Positions 11,345-22,958 of a stretch of 64,000 nt of DNA are shown piece by piece. The notes below the pieces were generated by a model. That model ran no database searches, was not told the origin of the DNA, and worked only from the letters and a program-made list of their open reading frames with translations. Numbering within the stretch: position 1 is the stretch's first letter; each line of letters starts with the position of its first letter. Origin of the DNA: Brassica napus (taxonomy: Eukaryota > Streptophyta > Magnoliopsida > Brassicales > Brassicaceae); NCBI RefSeq assembly GCF_020379485.1, contig NW_026014699.1, positions 372,001-436,000 of the forward strand. Reading direction: 5' to 3'. Made by a program: the position numbers and the translations under genes.

Positions 11345-14300
11345 ATGGAACAGGGGATGAACATGAGGATGAAGGTAGCGGTTACTTTCAAAGGTAGCAA
11401 CTACCTTGTGTGGTCTCGGATGGTGAAGACTGCGGTGGGAAGTAAGGGTTTGTGGGGGCACATCACAACAGGGGAGGCTCCGAAACTCATTACTCAGGGA
11501 GGAGATCAAGAAGAGGTCTCCAATGAAGCGGCTGTGGAGAAATGGCAACAAGAAGACATGCTGGTGATGACGGTTCTACACGCATCCTTGGACCCAGCTA
11601 TCTTGGATGCCTACAGCTACTGTGAATCAGCCAAGGAGCTGTGGGACACGCTGAAGAAGGTGTATGGGAACATTTCCAACCTCAGCCGTGTGTTTGAAGT
11701 GAAGCTAGCGATCAACCGTCTTGCACAAGAGGACATGGAGTTCACTAAGCACTTGGGGAGGTTCAGGTCCTTATGGTCAGAGCTGGAGATGCTGAGGCCG
11801 AGCACAACTGATCCAGATCAGTTGAATGAGAGGCGCGAGCAAGACAAGGTCTTTGGTCTGCTTCTCACACTAAACCCGGCCTACACCCAGCTCATCCAGC
11901 ACATGTTAAGGTCAGACAAGCTTCCGGACCTTGAGGAGGTGTGTGCACAAATCCAAAGGGAGCAGGGATCTATGGGTTTGTTTGGAGGAAAGGGGGAGCT
12001 CTCTCTTGCCAATCAAGCAGCTCATGAGGATTCAACCGAGGCTCCACAAGCAAACAAGGCATCTCACGGGAAGTACGAGGACAGGAAGTTCAATGGCAAC
12101 TGTGATCATTGCAAGAAGCATGGTCATAAGAAGAGCCAATGCTGGATACTGCACCCACACCTCAAGCCGGCCAAGTTCATGAAGGAGCGTGAGGGAAGGG
12201 CAAATGTGACTGAAGGTTCAAGTGGAGCTGGCACCAGCAAGATCAGTGAAGTGGATGGGCTTGGAGGCAATGATGGGAATGGGAAGTCTCTGGTGGCTTA
12301 CACAGGCGCCTCAAGCTCCCGCAGCAATGATGACTACATCAAGAGATCAGACCTTGATGCCCTCTTCAAAATGCTAAAGGAAAACGGTAACACTTACGGT
12401 TATTCCTTTGGAGCTTCTATGATTGCATATAAGGATGATCACTTGATTAGAGAACTAGTAGAACGGTTAGAAGCTAGGAATGGGTATAGACATGCTCACA
12501 TTGCTAGAACTGATAAGATGCATCCATCACTTAGTAATCTATGCCATAATGCTAAACGAGTAAATAAACCATTGATTGTTGATTCTGGTGCATCACATCA
12601 TATGATAAGTGATGAAAACTTGATTAAGGATATAGAACCTACACATGGGCATGTGATGATAGCAAATGGGGATAAGATACCCATTAGAGGAATAGGAAAG
12701 CTTAAGCTGTTTAACAAAGAATCTAGAGCTTTTTACATGCCTGAATTCACATCAAACCTATTATCAGTGAAGAAATGTACTAATGATTTACAATGCAATG
12801 TTATCTTTAGTCCTAATGATGTGAAGTTTCAGGATATTGAGAGCAGCAGATTGATTGGGAAAGGGGTGACTAAGGGAGATCTCTATATGCTTGAAGAACT
12901 CACTTCTGTTCCTGATTATAGTTGCTCGTTTACTTCTGCTTCTTTGTTGAATAAAAATGCATTGTGGCATGCTAGAGTAGGACACCCTCATGTTAAAGCT
13001 TTGAACTTAATGGTACCAGGTGTTGTGTTTGAGAACAAAGATTGTGAAGCTTGTATTTTAGGCAAGCATTGTAGAACTGTGTTTCAAAAGTCTACTACCG
13101 TTTATGATAATTGCTTTGATCTAATTCACTCTGATGTGTGGACTGCCCCTTGCTTATCTAGAGATAGTTATAAGTATTTTGTCACATTCATTGATGAAAA
13201 ATCCAAATACACCTGGTTAACCTTAATTCAGACCAAAGATAGGGTACTTGATGCATTTAGGAACTTTCAAACTTATGTAACTAACCATTATCATGCTAAG
13301 ATTAAAATTTTGAGATCAGATAATGGAGGGGAGTACACGAGTCATGCATTCAAGCAACACCTATCACAACATGGGATCCTACATCAAACAAGCTGTCCTT
13401 ATACTCCACAGCAAAATGGAGTGGCTGAGAGGAAGAATAGGCATCTCATGGAAGTGGCAAGGTCACTTATGTTTCAGAGTAATGTTCCAAAGAGATTTTG
13501 GAGTGATGCGGTTGCCACTGCTTGTTACCTGATAAACAGAACCCCAACCAAAGTTCTGAATGAGAAGGCTCCATTTGAAGTTCTGAACAGGTACAAGCCA
13601 GCTCTTGATTATTTGCGAGTCTTTGGATGCCTATGCTTTGTACTCAAACCAGGAGAGATGATCAACAAGCTAGAAGCAAGAAGCACTAAGGCTGTGTTCA
13701 TAGGATACTCAGCTACACAGAAAGGATACAAATGCTATGATCCTATAGCAAGGAGAGTTCTTGTATCTAGAGATGTGAAGTTCTTGGAAGATAGAGGATA
13801 CTATGAAGAAAAGAATCAAGAAGACCTGAAGGACTTAACATCAGACAAGGCCACCACCTTGCGGATCATTCTTGAAGGTCTTGGAATCAGTACATCCCAG
13901 GATCCAAGGAATCACGCAACTACACCTCCTGAAGTTGGTTCACCATCCCACCTTGATCATGAGGGAGGAGAGGAGCATGAGGAGCCTATGCAAGAGGCCA
14001 ACCAAGATGAAGGAGGAGTAGAGAATGAAGGAGAAGAGAGCATAGGCTCGGATGGTCATGGACATGATCATGGTGTGACACAAACACCTTCTCAAGATGA
14101 AGTGGTAGAAGAACAACAGGAAGAAGAACCGGTTGTGCAGCCACTAAGAAGGAGTACAAGGATAAGGAAGGATCCTTCCAGTTGGGTAAACACGAGAGTG
14201 TACTACAATGCCCAAGCTGTGGAGCATCCTTCTCAAGCCGTGTGCTCCTTTGCTCAATACCCAGAAGCACATTGCGCTTTCATGGTAAACTTGGATGAGA

Positions 14301-14957
14301 ATCACATCCCAAGAAGCTATGAAGAAGCAATGAAAGATAAAGAATGGAAGGAATCAGTTGGAGATGAGGCAGGAGCAATGATCAAGAATGATACATGGTA
14401 TGAGAGTGAGTTACCAAAAGGGAAGAAGGCTGTGACTAGTAGATGGATATTCACAATCAAGTACAAAGCGGATGGAAAGGTTGAGAGGAAGAAGTCAAGG
14501 CTAGTTGCAAGAGGCTTCAAGAAGTCTGAACTAGATCACACCCTCTTCACACTCACGACTCCCTCAGGTATGATTGCACTCCTTGTGTATGTTGATGATA
14601 TCATTATCACAGGGAGTGATAAGGAAGGTATCATAGCAACCAAGGAGTTTCTTAAATCCATGTTTGAGATTAAAGACTTGGGAGAAATGAAATACTTTCT
14701 TGGAATTGAGATATGTAGATCCAAGGAAGGTTTGTTCATGTCCCAAAGGAAGTATACACTTGATCTTTTGAAAGGTGCAGGTGCTTATGGAGGCAAGACA
14801 GCAAGGATGCCTATGGAGGATGGCTACAAAGTCCCACGAGAGGGGGAGATTGAAGACAGCAAACCTTATCAGGATCCTAAACTCTATAGAAAACTAGTTG
14901 GCAAATTGATTTATCTCACTATAACTAGACCTGACATTTGTTTTGCTGTGAATCAGG
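11345..14957 (+). pseudogene. Gag-Pol of C, first part: RT core deletion, then split by E
   Basis: Starts at ATG and runs without a stop through Gag with CCHC knuckle, protease (DSG), HHCC finger, integrase and the start of RT. At 14511-14519 the sequence GAGGCTTCA joins two points that are 300 nt apart in D and B. That removes 100 residues, including the catalytic aspartate of WQMDVKNAF, but keeps YVDD and the frame. GAGGCTTCA stands at both ends of the missing segment in copies such as B, so the deletion probably ran between short direct repeats. The two C parts sum to 4215 nt, exactly 300 less than D. RT from this copy should be inactive. Confidence 0.93.
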
Positions 14958-15526
14958 TATGATTTTAGAGAGTTGAACAGGTATTGAGAGATTTAGAGAA
15001 AGATTAAAGTGAGATGAGATGATTTATGAAATGTAGAAGAGAAACATGATGAACTAGAGAGAGAATATGATGAACTCGTGTTAATCATTAATCAAGGCAG
15101 AGTTTACAATATATAGAGAGAGACATTAGGGTATTCAGAAGCACTAAGCATGTGAGGTCAAGGATAAGGTTGCTTTAATTTGAATGTAAACCAATGGGGA
15201 AGATCACACGCTTAAGGCATCTTTGGGTGAGACTCCTTTTGCCTTTACAGCCTGTGCCAGACTGTCAGGATAAGCCGCGGTCACTCTATCCATCCAAACA
15301 GTCATATCTTCTAAGGTAAAACCCCTTTGGCCGTTTACCTCTCTTACCCGGGTAACTTCTCTTCTTGGTCGAGTTATGGATCGACCCGGACAGTACGGAC
15401 GGTACGGCCAGTACGGCCTCTTGTACGGCCTGGTCGATCCCTAACCTTCCTTCCCTTTGCCTCCACATTCTCACATCCTCAACTCCCTAAGCCATCTTCT
15501 CACATATTGATCAACTCATTTCAACA
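14958..15526 (-). repeat. 3' LTR of E (left), 569 bp
   Basis: On the plus strand it starts TATGATTTTAG and ends TTTCAACA. GTACGG motifs lie at about 15393-15428. The TATA-like stretch is intact here (15108-15115). Confidence 0.95.
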
Positions 15527-15565
15527 CTCCCCCTCAAGCTTAACTTAGTAACTTAGTTAAGCTTG
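15527..15565 (-). other. Polypurine tract of E with 11-bp hairpin
   Basis: The tract is CTCCCCCTC on the plus strand. An 11-bp perfect inverted repeat pairs 15535-15545 with 15555-15565 around a 9-nt loop. The arms (CAAGCTTAACT) differ from those of beta, gamma and delta but still pair. Confidence 0.85.
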
Positions 15566-15668
15566 GAACCACCATGAGATCTTCCTCATTAAAAACCTCA
15601 CCAAGGAAAACCCATTGGGACAAAACCTTGATGAGGGAAAAAGAGTGAAGACCTCATGGCAAAGGGGA

Positions 15669-17477
15669 TCAGCTCCTTTGGGAAAGATCTATGAGCCCCA
15701 ATCTGGTATGAATGGACTCCATAGTCTTTTGTCTTGCGGCCTTGGTGAACACATCCGCAAGTTGATCCTCACTCCTTGTGTAGCAGGGCAAGATCACTCC
15801 CAAGACAATCATCTGCCTCACCTTGTGACAATCAACTTCAATGTGCTTGGTTCTCTCATGGAAGACTGAGTTGGTCGCAATGTGTATAGCCGCTTGATTA
15901 TCACAATGCATAGTCATTGGAGTTCCCTGCTCTATCTCCAAGTGCTTCAAGATTCCTTTGATCCATACCAACTCATTGGTAAGCTTCAGCATTGCTCTAT
16001 ACTCAGCTTCAGCGCTTGAACAAGACACCACCTTCTGCTTCTTACTCTTCCAAGTCACCAAGTTGCCTCCAATGAATGTACAATAGCCGGTGGTTGATCT
16101 CCTGTCTGCTCTATCTCCAGCCCAATCCGCATCACAGTATCCCACCACTTCAGTGCTCTTGTTACATCCCATCCACACTCCAAGGCTTGACGTCCCATTC
16201 AGATACAAGAGAAGTCTCTCCACCATTCGCCAGTGATGATCCTTTGGGACTTGCATATGCTGGCTCACTTGGTTCACCGCAAAGCATATGTCTGGTCGTG
16301 TGATTGTAAGGTAGATGAGCTTCCCTACTAGCTTCCTGTACAGCTTTGGATCATGAAAGGCCTTGCTATCTTCAACCTCCCCCTCACGTGGAACCTTGTA
16401 TCCATCTTCAAGAGGCATCTTTGCTGTCTTGTCTCCTTGTATACCTGCATCTTTCAAAAGATCAAGTGTATACTTCCTTTGGGAAATGAACAATCCTTCC
16501 TTAGATCTACACAACTCAATTCCAAGGAAGTATTTCATTTCCCCTAAGTCCTTGATTTCAAACACAGATTTCAAAAACTCCTTTGTGGCTTTTATACCAG
16601 CCTTATCACTACCTGTTATGATAATGTCATCAACATATACGAGTAGACAGATGATACCTGAAGGTGTAGTGAGGGTGAAGAGGGTGTGATCCAACTCTGA
16701 CTTCTTGAACCCACGGCCATTCAGAGTAGTACTCAGCTTGTTGTACCATGCTCTAGGTGATTGCTTCAACCCATAGATTGCCTTCTTGAGTCTCAATACA
16801 TTCCCTGGTTTCACAAGATGTTCAAGACCCGGTGGTGGATGCATGTACACTTCATCTTCTAGTTCTCCCTGAAGAAATGCATTCTTCACATCCATCTGCC
16901 AAAGCTCCCACTCAAGGTTCACAGCAAGAGACAATACAATTCTTATTGTATGTAGCTTAGCAACAGGGGCAAAGGTATCAATGTAGTCTTCCCCATATGT
17001 TTGAGTGTATCCTCTAGCCACCAGTCTTGTCTTCTTTCTGTCAATGGTTCCATCAGGTAGATACTTAATGGTGAATATCCACTTGCTGGTTACTGCCTTC
17101 TTTCCTTTTGGCAACTCACTTTCAAACCAAGTGTCATTCTTTATCATGGCATTTGCCTCATCTCCAACAGATTCCTTCCAATCTTGATGTAGCATTGCCT
17201 CTTCATATGATCTTGGTACACTACTTTCATCTAGGCTCATCATGAATGCGCAATGCTCCTTTGGATAACAGGCAAATGAACACACAGCTTGAGAAGGATG
17301 CTCCACAGCCTGGGCATTGTAGTACACTCTCGTGTTTACCCAGTTGGAAGCATCTCTCTTCAGCCGTGTGCTTCTCCTCAATGGTACCTCAGCTGGTGCT
17401 TGCTCTGGTGCTTCTACTTCAGTTGCTTCCACTTCTCCTTGTTCTGGTAACTCATTAAGCTCTTCATTACTTGGTTC
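15669..17477 (-). pseudogene. Gag-Pol of E, C-terminal piece (acidic linker, RT, RNase H)
   Basis: Last 1809 nt of the E coding region, from about codon 900 to the stop. It encodes the end of the acidic linker, the full RT ([13 protein letters not shown]) and RNase H (YCDADWAGD). No stop or shift is seen; it is cut upstream only by D (AGCTC at 17478-17482 is the duplicated target). Nearly identical to the same part of A. Without its upstream pieces it cannot be made as a normal Gag-Pol. Confidence 0.93.
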
Positions 17478-17482
17478 AGCTC

Positions 17483-18090
17483 TGTTGAGTTGAGCTGAAT
17501 ATATATGTATGAAGAGCTAAGGAGTTGAAGAGGAAAGGAGATGAGGAAGCTTGAGAGAGTTTAGGGAGAGCATGGTACGGACGTCCGTACAAGGCCGTAC
17601 AAGCCGTACAGTCCGTACCATCCAGCATCGACCAAGACTTACCTTGCATCAGCCAAGTAACACGGTAACTAAGGTAAAGGGAAGGAACTTACCTTGAGGC
17701 ATCAGACCGTTTAGGGATAAGGTAGAGCGCGCCTTGACAGGCTGGAACAGCTGGAAAGGCAAGAGCATCTCGGTCCAAGATGCCAGATACTCCGCGCATG
17801 TGGAGAAGCTAATTGGCTAGTCCAAATGAGCTTATCCTCTCCTGATTGACCTCACATGCTTTAGTCTTCTCTTGATTTCGAAAACCCTTGTATGCTCTCT
17901 CTATATATTGTAACTCATCAACCCTAATGAAGATTATGCAGTTTGAGTCTCTCTAATCTCTTAGACACTATGCTTTTCTCTTAGACACTAAACGGCTCTA
18001 TCTAGTCTCCTAATCTTTCACAAACTTCTCTTAATCACTTCCTAAACACTCTCTTTATTCTGTTTACTCTAAGGATCTCTTAATCTCATA
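17483..18090 (+). repeat. 5' LTR of D, 608 bp
   Basis: TGTTGAGTTG to CTCATA; identical by eye to 22959-23566. Confidence 0.96.
17575..17909 (+). promoter_or_regulatory. U3 promoter of D: CCGTAC array and TATA box
   Basis: The 16-bp palindrome GTACGGACGTCCGTAC (17575-17590) is followed by three more CCGTAC motifs to about 17618. A TATA box (TATATATT, 17902-17909) lies about 285 bp downstream, with TGTAACTC after it as a likely start region. GTAC is the core bound by SBP/SPL factors and ACGT the core bound by bZIP factors; that these proteins act here is inference. Similar arrays occur in alpha and gamma LTRs but not in delta. Confidence 0.6.
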
Positions 18091-18103
18091 TGGTATCAGA
18101 GCC
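18091..18103 (+). other. Primer binding site of D (initiator tRNA-Met)
   Basis: TGGTATCAGAGCC directly after the LTR; a 200-nt leader to 18303 follows. Confidence 0.95.
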
Positions 18104-18303
18104 AGGTTCATTTGAATCTGGGGTTTGATCTTTAGAGAGTTACAAGCTAAACGTCTTTGAAGCTACACGCGAGTAGTCTTGAAGGTGTTGAAGCTGTGGT
18201 CCGTTCTAGTTGAAGCTGTGCTACGTTCTGTTGGTTTGCGTGATTCTAGACTCAAGGTTGGTGTGTACGAAATCCAAGATCCAAGTTTTCAAGTCAAGCA
18301 AAG

Positions 18304-21300
18304 ATGGAACATGGGATGAACATGAGGATGAAGGTAGCGGTTACTTTCAAAGGTAGCAACTACCTTGTGTGGTCTCGGATGGTGAAGACTGCTGTGGGAA
18401 GTAAGGGTTTGTGGGGGCACATCACAACAGGGGAGGCTCCGAAACTCATTACTCAGGGAGGAGATCAAGAAGAGGTCTCCAATGAAGCGGCTGTGGAGAA
18501 ATGGCAACAAGAAGACATGCTGGTGATGACGGTTCTACACGCATCCTTGGACCCAGCTATCTTGGATGCCTACAGCTACTGTGAATCAGCCAAGGAGCTG
18601 TGGGACACGCTGAAGAAGGTGTATGGGAACACTTCCAACCTCAGCCGTGTGTTTGAAGTGAAGCTAGCGATCAACCGTCTTGCACAAGAGGACATGGAGT
18701 TCACTAAGCACTTGGGGAGGTTCAGGTCCTTATGGTCAGAGCTGGAGATGCTGAGGCCGAGCACAACTGATCCAGATCAGCTGAATGAGAGGCGCGAGCA
18801 AGACAAGGTCTTTGGGCTGCTTCTCACACTGAACCCGGCCTACACCCAGCTCATCCAGCACATGTTAAGGTCAGACAAGCTTCCGGACCTTGAGGAGGTG
18901 TGTGCACAAATCCAAAGGGAGCAGGGATCCATGGGTTTGTTTGGAGGAAAGGGGGAGCTCTCTCTTGCCAATCAAGCAGCTCATGAGGATTCAACCGAGG
19001 CTCCACAAGCAAACAAGGCATCTCACGGGAAGTACGAGGACAGGAAGTTCAATGGCAACTGTGATCATTGCAAGAAGCATGGTCATAAGAAGAGCCAATG
19101 CTGGATACTGCACCCACACCTCAAGCCGGCCAAGTTCATGAAGGAGCGTGAGGGAAGGGCAAATGTGACTGAAGGTTCAAGCGGAGCTGGCACCAGCAAG
19201 ATCAGTGAAGTGGATGGGCTTGGAGGCAATGATGGGAATGGGAAGTCTCTGGTGGCTTACACAGGCGCCTCAAGCTCCCGCAGCAATGATGACTACATCA
19301 AGAGATCAGACCTTGATGCCCTCTTCAAAATGCTAAAGGAAAACGGTAACACTTACGGTTATTCCTTTGGAGCTTCTATGATTGCATATAAGGATGATCA
19401 CTTGATTAGAGAACTAGTAGAACGGTTAGAAGCTAGGAATGAGTATAGGCATGCTTACATTGCTAGAACTGATAAGATGCATTCATCACTTAGTAATCTA
19501 TGCCATAATGCTAAACGAGTAGGTAAACCATTGATTGTTGATTCTGGTGCATCACATCATATGATAAGTGATGAAAACTTGATTAAGGATATAGAACCTA
19601 CACATGGGCATGTGATGATAGCAAATGGGGATAAGATACCCATTAGAGGAATAGGAAAGCTTAAGCTGTTTAACAAAGAATCTAGAGCTTTTTACATGCC
19701 TGAATTCACATCAAACCTATTATCAGTGAAGAAATGTACTAATGATTTACAATGCAATGTTATCTTTAGTCCTAATGATGTGAAGTTTCAGGATATTGAG
19801 AGCAGCAGGTTGATTGGGAAAGGGGTGACTAAGGGAGATCTCTATATGCTTGAAGAACTCACTTCTGTTCCTGATTATAGTTGCTCGTTTACTTCTGCTT
19901 CTTTGTTGAATAAAAATGCATTGTGGCATGCTAGAGTAGGACACCCTCATGTTAAAGCTTTGAACTTAATGGTACCAGGTGTTGTGTTTGAGAATAAGGA
20001 TTGTGAAGCTTGCATTTTAGGCAAGCATTGTAGAACTGTGTTTCAAAAGTCTACTACTGTTTATGATAATTGCTTTGATCTAATTCATTCAGATGTATGG
20101 ACTGCCCCTTGCTTATCTAGAGATAGTTATAAGTATTTTGTCACATTCATTGATGAAAAATCCAAATACACCTGGTTAACCTTAATTCAGACCAAAGATA
20201 GGGTACTTGATGCATTTAGGAATTTTCAAACTTATGTAACTAACCATTATCATGCTAAGATTAAAATTTTGAGATCAGATAATGGAGGAGAGTACACGAG
20301 TCATGCATTCAAGCAACACCTATCACAACATGGGATTCTACATCAAACAAGCTGTCCTTATACTCCACAGCAAAATGGAGTGGCTGAGAGGAAGAATAGG
20401 CATCTCATGGAAGTGGCAAGGTCACTTATGTTTCAGAGTAATGTTCCAAAGAGATTTTGGAGTGATGCGGTTGCCACTGCTTGTTACCTGATAAACAGAA
20501 CTCCAACCAAAGTTCTGAATGAGAAGGCTCCATTTGAAGTTCTGAACAGGTACAAGCCAGCTCTTGATTACTTGCGAGTCTTTGGATGCCTATGCTTTGT
20601 CCTCAAACCAGGAGAGATGATCAACAAGCTAGAAGCAAGAAGCACTAAGGCTGTGTTCATAGGATACTCAGCTACACAGAAAGGATACAAATGCTATGAT
20701 CCTATAGCAAGGAGAGTTCTTGTATCTAGAGATGTGAAGTTCTTGGAAGATAGAGGATACTATGAAGAAAAGAATCAAGAAGACCTGAAGGACTTAACAT
20801 CAGACAAGGCCACCACCTTGCGGATCATTCTTGAAGGTCTTGGAATCAGTACATCCCAGGATCCGAGGAATCACGCAACTACACCTCCTGAAGTTGGTTC
20901 ACCATCCCACCTTGATCATGAGGGAGGAGAGGAGCATGAGGAGCCTATGCAAGAGGCCAACCAAGATGAAGGAGGAGTAGAGAATGAAGGAGAAGAGAGC
21001 ATAGGCTCGGATGGTCATGGACATGATCATGGTGTGACACAAACACCTTCTCAAGATGAAGTGGTAGAAGAACAACAGGAAGAAGAACCAGTTGTGCAGC
21101 CACTAAGAAGGAGTACAAGGATAAGGAAGGATCCTTCCAGTTGGGTAAACACGAGAGTGTACTACAATGCCCAAGCTGTGGAGCATCCTTCTCAAGCCGT
21201 GTGCTCCTTTGCTCAATATCCAGAAGCACATTGCGCGTTCATGGTAAACTTGGATGAGAATCACATCCCAAGAAGCTATGAAGAAGCAATGAAAGATAAA

Positions 21301-22818
21301 GAATGGAAGGAATCAGTTGGAGATGAGGCAGGAGCGATGATCAAGAATGATACATGGTATGAGAGTGAGTTACCAAAAGGGAAGAAGGCTGTGACTAGTA
21401 GATGGATATTCACAATCAAGTACAAAGCGGATGGAAAGGTTGAGAGGAAGAAGTCAAGACTAGTTGCAAGAGGGTTCACTCAAACTTATGGAGAAGATTA
21501 CATAGAAACCTTTGCACCAGTAGCTAAACTCCACACAATCCGGATTGTACTAAGCTTGGCTGTGAATCTTGGATGGGGGTTATGGCAAATGGATGTGAAG
21601 AATGCGTTTCTACAAGGTGAACTTGAGGATGAAGTGTATATGCATCCACCTCCAGGCCTTGAACACTTAGTAAAGAGTGGGAATGTACTGAGATTGAAGA
21701 AAGCCATCTATGGACTGAAGCAATCACCAAGGGCTTGGTACAACAAGTTGAGCACTACTCTGAATGGCCGAGGCTTCAAGAAGTCTGAACTAGATCACAC
21801 TCTCTTCACTCTCACGACTCCCTCAGGTATGATTGCTCTCCTTGTGTATGTTGATGATATCATTATCACAGGGAGTGATAAGGAAGGTATCATAGCAACC
21901 AAGGAGTTTCTTAAATCCATGTTTGAGATTAAAGACTTGGGAGAAATGAAATACTTCCTTGGAATTGAGATATGTAGATCCAAGGAAGGTTTGTTCATGT
22001 CCCAAAGGAAATATACACTTGATCTTTTGAAAGGTGCAGGTGCTTATGGAGGCAAGACAGCAAGGATGCCTATGGAGGATGGCTACAAAGTCCCACGAGA
22101 GGGGGAGATTGAAGACAGCAAACCTTATCAGGATCCTAAACTCTATAGAAAACTAGTTGGCAAATTGATTTATCTTACTATAACTAGACCTGACATCTGC
22201 TTTGCTGTGAATCAGGTGAGTCAACACATGCAAGTGCCTAAGGAACATCACTGGCACATGGTGGAGAGGATCTTGATGTATCTCAACGGCTCACCTGATC
22301 AAGGAGTATGGATGGGCTGCAATGGAAGCACTGAAGTGGTGGGATATTGTGATGCGGATTGGGCTGGTGATAGAGCAGACAGGAGATCAACCACAGGCTA
22401 TTGCACATTCATTGGAGGCAACTTGGTGACTTGGAAGAGCAAGAAGCAGAAGGTAGTGTCATGTTCAAGTGCAGAAGCCGAGTATAGAGCCATGCTGAAG
22501 CTCACCAACGAGTTGGTATGGATCAAAGGCATCTTGAAGCACTTGGAGATCGATCAAGCAACTCCAATGACAATGCATTGTGACAATCAAGCTGCCATCC
22601 ACATTGCATCCAACTCGGTGTTTCATGAGAGGACCAAGCACATTGAAGTTGATTGTCACAAGGTGAGGCAGATGATTGTGCTAGGGGTGATCTTGCCATG
22701 TTACACAAGGAGTGAAGATCAGCTAGCGGATGTGTTCACCAAGGCTGCAAGACAGAAGACAATGGAGTCCATTCACATCAGGTTGGGCCTCATTGATCTT
22801 GGGAAGAGAAGGAGCTAA
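18304..22818 (+). CDS. Copia Gag-Pol polyprotein, family beta, 1504 aa, intact
   Basis: Reference beta polyprotein. Gag (about 1-405) has the CCHC knuckle C253, C256, H261, C266. Protease: D413 in DSGASHHM. HHCC finger: H542, H547, C567, C570. Integrase triad: D597, D659, E695. A Glu/Asp/His-rich linker at about 850-935 leads into RT, with D1098 in WQMDVKNAF and D1184/D1185 in YVDD. RNase H has D1350 region YCDADWAGD, SSAEAEY, D1427 and D1450. All expected catalytic residues are present. ATG 18304 is the first after the leader and matches the start in C, F and L. Gag and Pol share one frame, as in most plant copia elements, so Gag excess must be set by RNA processing or protein turnover. Confidence 0.97.
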   Translation: MEHGMNMRMKVAVTFKGSNYLVWSRMVKTAVGSKGLWGHITTGEAPKLITQGGDQEEVSNEAAVEKWQQEDMLVMTVLHASLDPAILDAYSYCESAKELWDTLKKVYGNTSNLSRVFEVKLAINRLAQEDMEFTKHLGRFRSLWSELEMLRPSTTDPDQLNERREQDKVFGLLLTLNPAYTQLIQHMLRSDKLPDLEEVCAQIQREQGSMGLFGGKGELSLANQAAHEDSTEAPQANKASHGKYEDRKFNGNCDHCKKHGHKKSQCWILHPHLKPAKFMKEREGRANVTEGSSGAGTSKISEVDGLGGNDGNGKSLVAYTGASSSRSNDDYIKRSDLDALFKMLKENGNTYGYSFGASMIAYKDDHLIRELVERLEARNEYRHAYIARTDKMHSSLSNLCHNAKRVGKPLIVDSGASHHMISDENLIKDIEPTHGHVMIANGDKIPIRGIGKLKLFNKESRAFYMPEFTSNLLSVKKCTNDLQCNVIFSPNDVKFQDIESSRLIGKGVTKGDLYMLEELTSVPDYSCSFTSASLLNKNALWHARVGHPHVKALNLMVPGVVFENKDCEACILGKHCRTVFQKSTTVYDNCFDLIHSDVWTAPCLSRDSYKYFVTFIDEKSKYTWLTLIQTKDRVLDAFRNFQTYVTNHYHAKIKILRSDNGGEYTSHAFKQHLSQHGILHQTSCPYTPQQNGVAERKNRHLMEVARSLMFQSNVPKRFWSDAVATACYLINRTPTKVLNEKAPFEVLNRYKPALDYLRVFGCLCFVLKPGEMINKLEARSTKAVFIGYSATQKGYKCYDPIARRVLVSRDVKFLEDRGYYEEKNQEDLKDLTSDKATTLRIILEGLGISTSQDPRNHATTPPEVGSPSHLDHEGGEEHEEPMQEANQDEGGVENEGEESIGSDGHGHDHGVTQTPSQDEVVEEQQEEEPVVQPLRRSTRIRKDPSSWVNTRVYYNAQAVEHPSQAVCSFAQYPEAHCAFMVNLDENHIPRSYEEAMKDKEWKESVGDEAGAMIKNDTWYESELPKGKKAVTSRWIFTIKYKADGKVERKKSRLVARGFTQTYGEDYIETFAPVAKLHTIRIVLSLAVNLGWGLWQMDVKNAFLQGELEDEVYMHPPPGLEHLVKSGNVLRLKKAIYGLKQSPRAWYNKLSTTLNGRGFKKSELDHTLFTLTTPSGMIALLVYVDDIIITGSDKEGIIATKEFLKSMFEIKDLGEMKYFLGIEICRSKEGLFMSQRKYTLDLLKGAGAYGGKTARMPMEDGYKVPREGEIEDSKPYQDPKLYRKLVGKLIYLTITRPDICFAVNQVSQHMQVPKEHHWHMVERILMYLNGSPDQGVWMGCNGSTEVVGYCDADWAGDRADRRSTTGYCTFIGGNLVTWKSKKQKVVSCSSAEAEYRAMLKLTNELVWIKGILKHLEIDQATPMTMHCDNQAAIHIASNSVFHERTKHIEVDCHKVRQMIVLGVILPCYTRSEDQLADVFTKAARQKTMESIHIRLGLIDLGKRRS
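21143..21188 (+). other. 46-nt block nearly invariant in all four families
   Basis: Starts GGGTAAACACGAGAGTG and ends GAGCATCC; it encodes the [15 protein letters not shown] stretch at the linker-RT border. Alpha (A 1709-1754), beta (B 7427-7472), gamma (H 34136-34181) and delta copies differ at only two of the 46 positions by my reading, while codons a little downstream vary at many silent sites. The start can fold as GTAAACACGAGAGTGTAC, a short stem closed by a GAGA (GNRA-type) loop. A role in the RNA is inference. Confidence 0.55.
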
Positions 22819-22920
22819 TCCCCTTAGCTGCAAGGTCTTTACTCTTTTTCCCTCATCAAAGTTTTATCCCATTGGGTTTTCTTTGGTGAGGTTTTTAATG
22901 AGGAAGATCTTGTGGCTGTC

Positions 22921-22958
22921 CAAGCTTAGACTTATACAAAGCTAAGCTTGAGGGGGAG
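22921..22958 (+). other. Polypurine tract of D with hairpin
   Basis: Arms CAAGCTTAG (22921-22929) and CTAAGCTTG (22942-22950) pair perfectly over 9 bp with a 12-nt loop, directly before GAGGGGGAG. Confidence 0.85.
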
